DNA from: Siphlonurus alternatus
Taxonomy: Eukaryota; Arthropoda; Insecta; Ephemeroptera; Siphlonuridae
Direction: 5' to 3'
Length of the DNA: 64,000 nucleotides
Assembly (NCBI GenBank): GCA_949825025.1
Contig: OX463780.1
Span: 14,605,480 to 14,669,479 of the forward strand
In this document: piece by piece, positions 62,851-64,000 of the stretch
Position numbering within the stretch: the stretch's first letter is position 1
How the letters are laid out: every line of letters starts with the position of its first letter
The notes under the pieces: model-generated
Databases searched by the model: none
The model's input: only the letters and a program-made list of their open reading frames with translations
Told to the model about the DNA's origin: nothing
Program-made: the position numbers and the translations under genes

Positions 62851-64000
62851 CTGTAACACAGCCGGCAACCTATGAGTATCGCACCTGGGGCACAATATAT
62901 GTACATACAGTATATGAGATCTTGACAAATATCATCCATATTTGAGGACATGAAATTATACGAGGTCTGATACATACAATCAAACGAAAATTTTGAGCAA
63001 GGACACCTGTACCTTCTATATACAATTAAATTCATAAAATAACTGTTCATTTATTAATAAATATACAATATACGCAGTATATACAGTATAAAGTATATAC
63101 AATAAAAAAAAGAATCAATGTGTCACAAATAAATTTCCGTTTTCGTTTATATATTAAAAATTATAAAAACTTTTGAAATAAAACATATTTTTTATAAAAA
63201 ACATATAATAGCTGGTATCACATACAGTTAATACGATTATCTCTCATATAATTATATTATATTCAAGTGATACAAAAGGTTTAAGATTAAGATGTAATTA
63301 TGTCAGATGGGGTAGCGATCAAGCGAGCGAGAGTAACCGTTGTGGACAGGCTGAATGATAAGGTGGAGGAGCAGCGCCCGCCAGATGTCACCGGACCTCT
63401 GCAGCACGCAGAAAATCTCGCAGCAGCATCATCCAGAGCAAACAGGTGCAGCAACAGCCTCCCTGACAGAGCGTGGGACCAACCGCTTTCTTAAACAAAT
63501 CATGGGCCGCAGCAGCACCCTCGCAGATATGCTATACTTTGATTTTGGGATAATAACGAAGCGTTTTATAAAGGTAATAATTTTTATGGAATTATACAAC
63601 GCGATAGAGATATTGTTTACTATTGACTTGATATATTGATATTTATTTGAATATTAATATTATATTTTATATAAAAAAAAAAAAAAACGCGAGGTACAAA
63701 ACTTGACGAAGTCTTACATTTGCGGTTAAGAATCGTTAATAAGATTTGATTTTTCAAAAGATATTAAAAAATCTATTTCTCCATATTCTTCATCAGTTTA
63801 AATAATTAATTATAAATTTTATATTATTTAGATATAAAAATGGATTTCCGAGTCCAGAAAAGGATAAATCAAAATTCAGAGCAACGGCTGAAATGAAAAA
63901 AAAAAAAAGTGCATTCACGGTGTCCATCGTTTCCCCTTCTTTCCTTTCAACTTCTTCACAATTTATATAATTCGTCTTTTATTCTTCCTATGCATGCAAT
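62851..64000. other. Upstream intron and GC island
   Basis: The acceptor of exon A lies at 62851-62853. An island at 63300-63520 (GCAGCAGCATCATCC, CCGCAGCAGCACCC) has an open plus-strand frame beginning MSDGVAIKRARVTVV but no good donor, so I treat it as non-coding. Confidence 0.45.

Noticed and set aside
63300..63494. 64-codon plus-strand frame beginning MSDGVAIKRARVTVV as an exon
   Set aside because: No consensus donor in frame and opposite in strand to the supported exons; it fits a CAG-rich island better.

Overview
This is a eukaryotic, gene-poor, A+T-rich window (about two-thirds A+T by eye). The tandem sequence tracts, SINE, hAT and TTAA-target MITE content, and splice signals indicate an animal genome. 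The best taxonomic clue is a SINE at about 1770-2135. Its head is a recognisable 5S rRNA fragment, and its body carries a 'dyad' motif (CTGAGGGAACC...GGAAAACCTCAGTCAGGA) that I associate with arthropod SINEs; a second copy lies at about 39480-39665. I therefore read the window as arthropod, probably insect. The lineage is not secure.

Genes: no complete gene is present. I can support two internal coding exons on the minus strand: exon A at 62711-62850 (140 bp, phase 1 in, phase 0 out) and exon B at 45144-45342 (199 bp, phase 0 in, phase 1 out). Both have consensus AG acceptors and GTGAGT donors, and A can splice to B in frame across about 17.4 kb. The peptide is acidic and Ser/Pro/Gly-rich with an IKQE sumoylation-type motif, like the disordered part of a nuclear regulator. 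I do not recognise the gene. Two further minus-strand candidates are possible alternative first exons: 52210-52365, whose phase 0 exit would fit exon B, and 7342-7414, whose phase 1 exit would fit whatever follows exon B. Each lies just downstream, in the transcribed direction, of a GC/GA-rich island. If this is right, the whole window is the interior of one long developmental-type gene with introns of 17 kb and at least 45 kb.

Mobile elements: 5S-SINE relatives (1.8 kb, 39.5 kb); a 3.1-kb non-autonomous hAT element with an 8-bp target duplication (25277-28380) that holds three nested foldbacks; small hAT elements at 55.1 and 58.3 kb and a hAT end at 1.7 kb; three foldback elements inserted at TTAA (29621-29907, 30501-30955, 60937-61191), the second a nearly perfect 455-bp palindrome; and foldback MITEs with 3-bp duplications at 43618-43770 and 50000-50177.

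Background: A+T-rich DNA with microsatellites is punctuated roughly every kilobase by GC-rich islands of 150-350 bp without long ORFs. These islands hold most of eleven perfect TGACGTCA (CRE) palindromes, which is far above chance, as well as an excess of CCGGAAGT ETS sites, CAG triplets, two CTCF-like motifs and a GAGA/GCCAT cluster. The most plausible reading is a dense array of intronic cis-regulatory elements. No rRNA, intact tRNA, CRISPR, transposase or viral gene was found.
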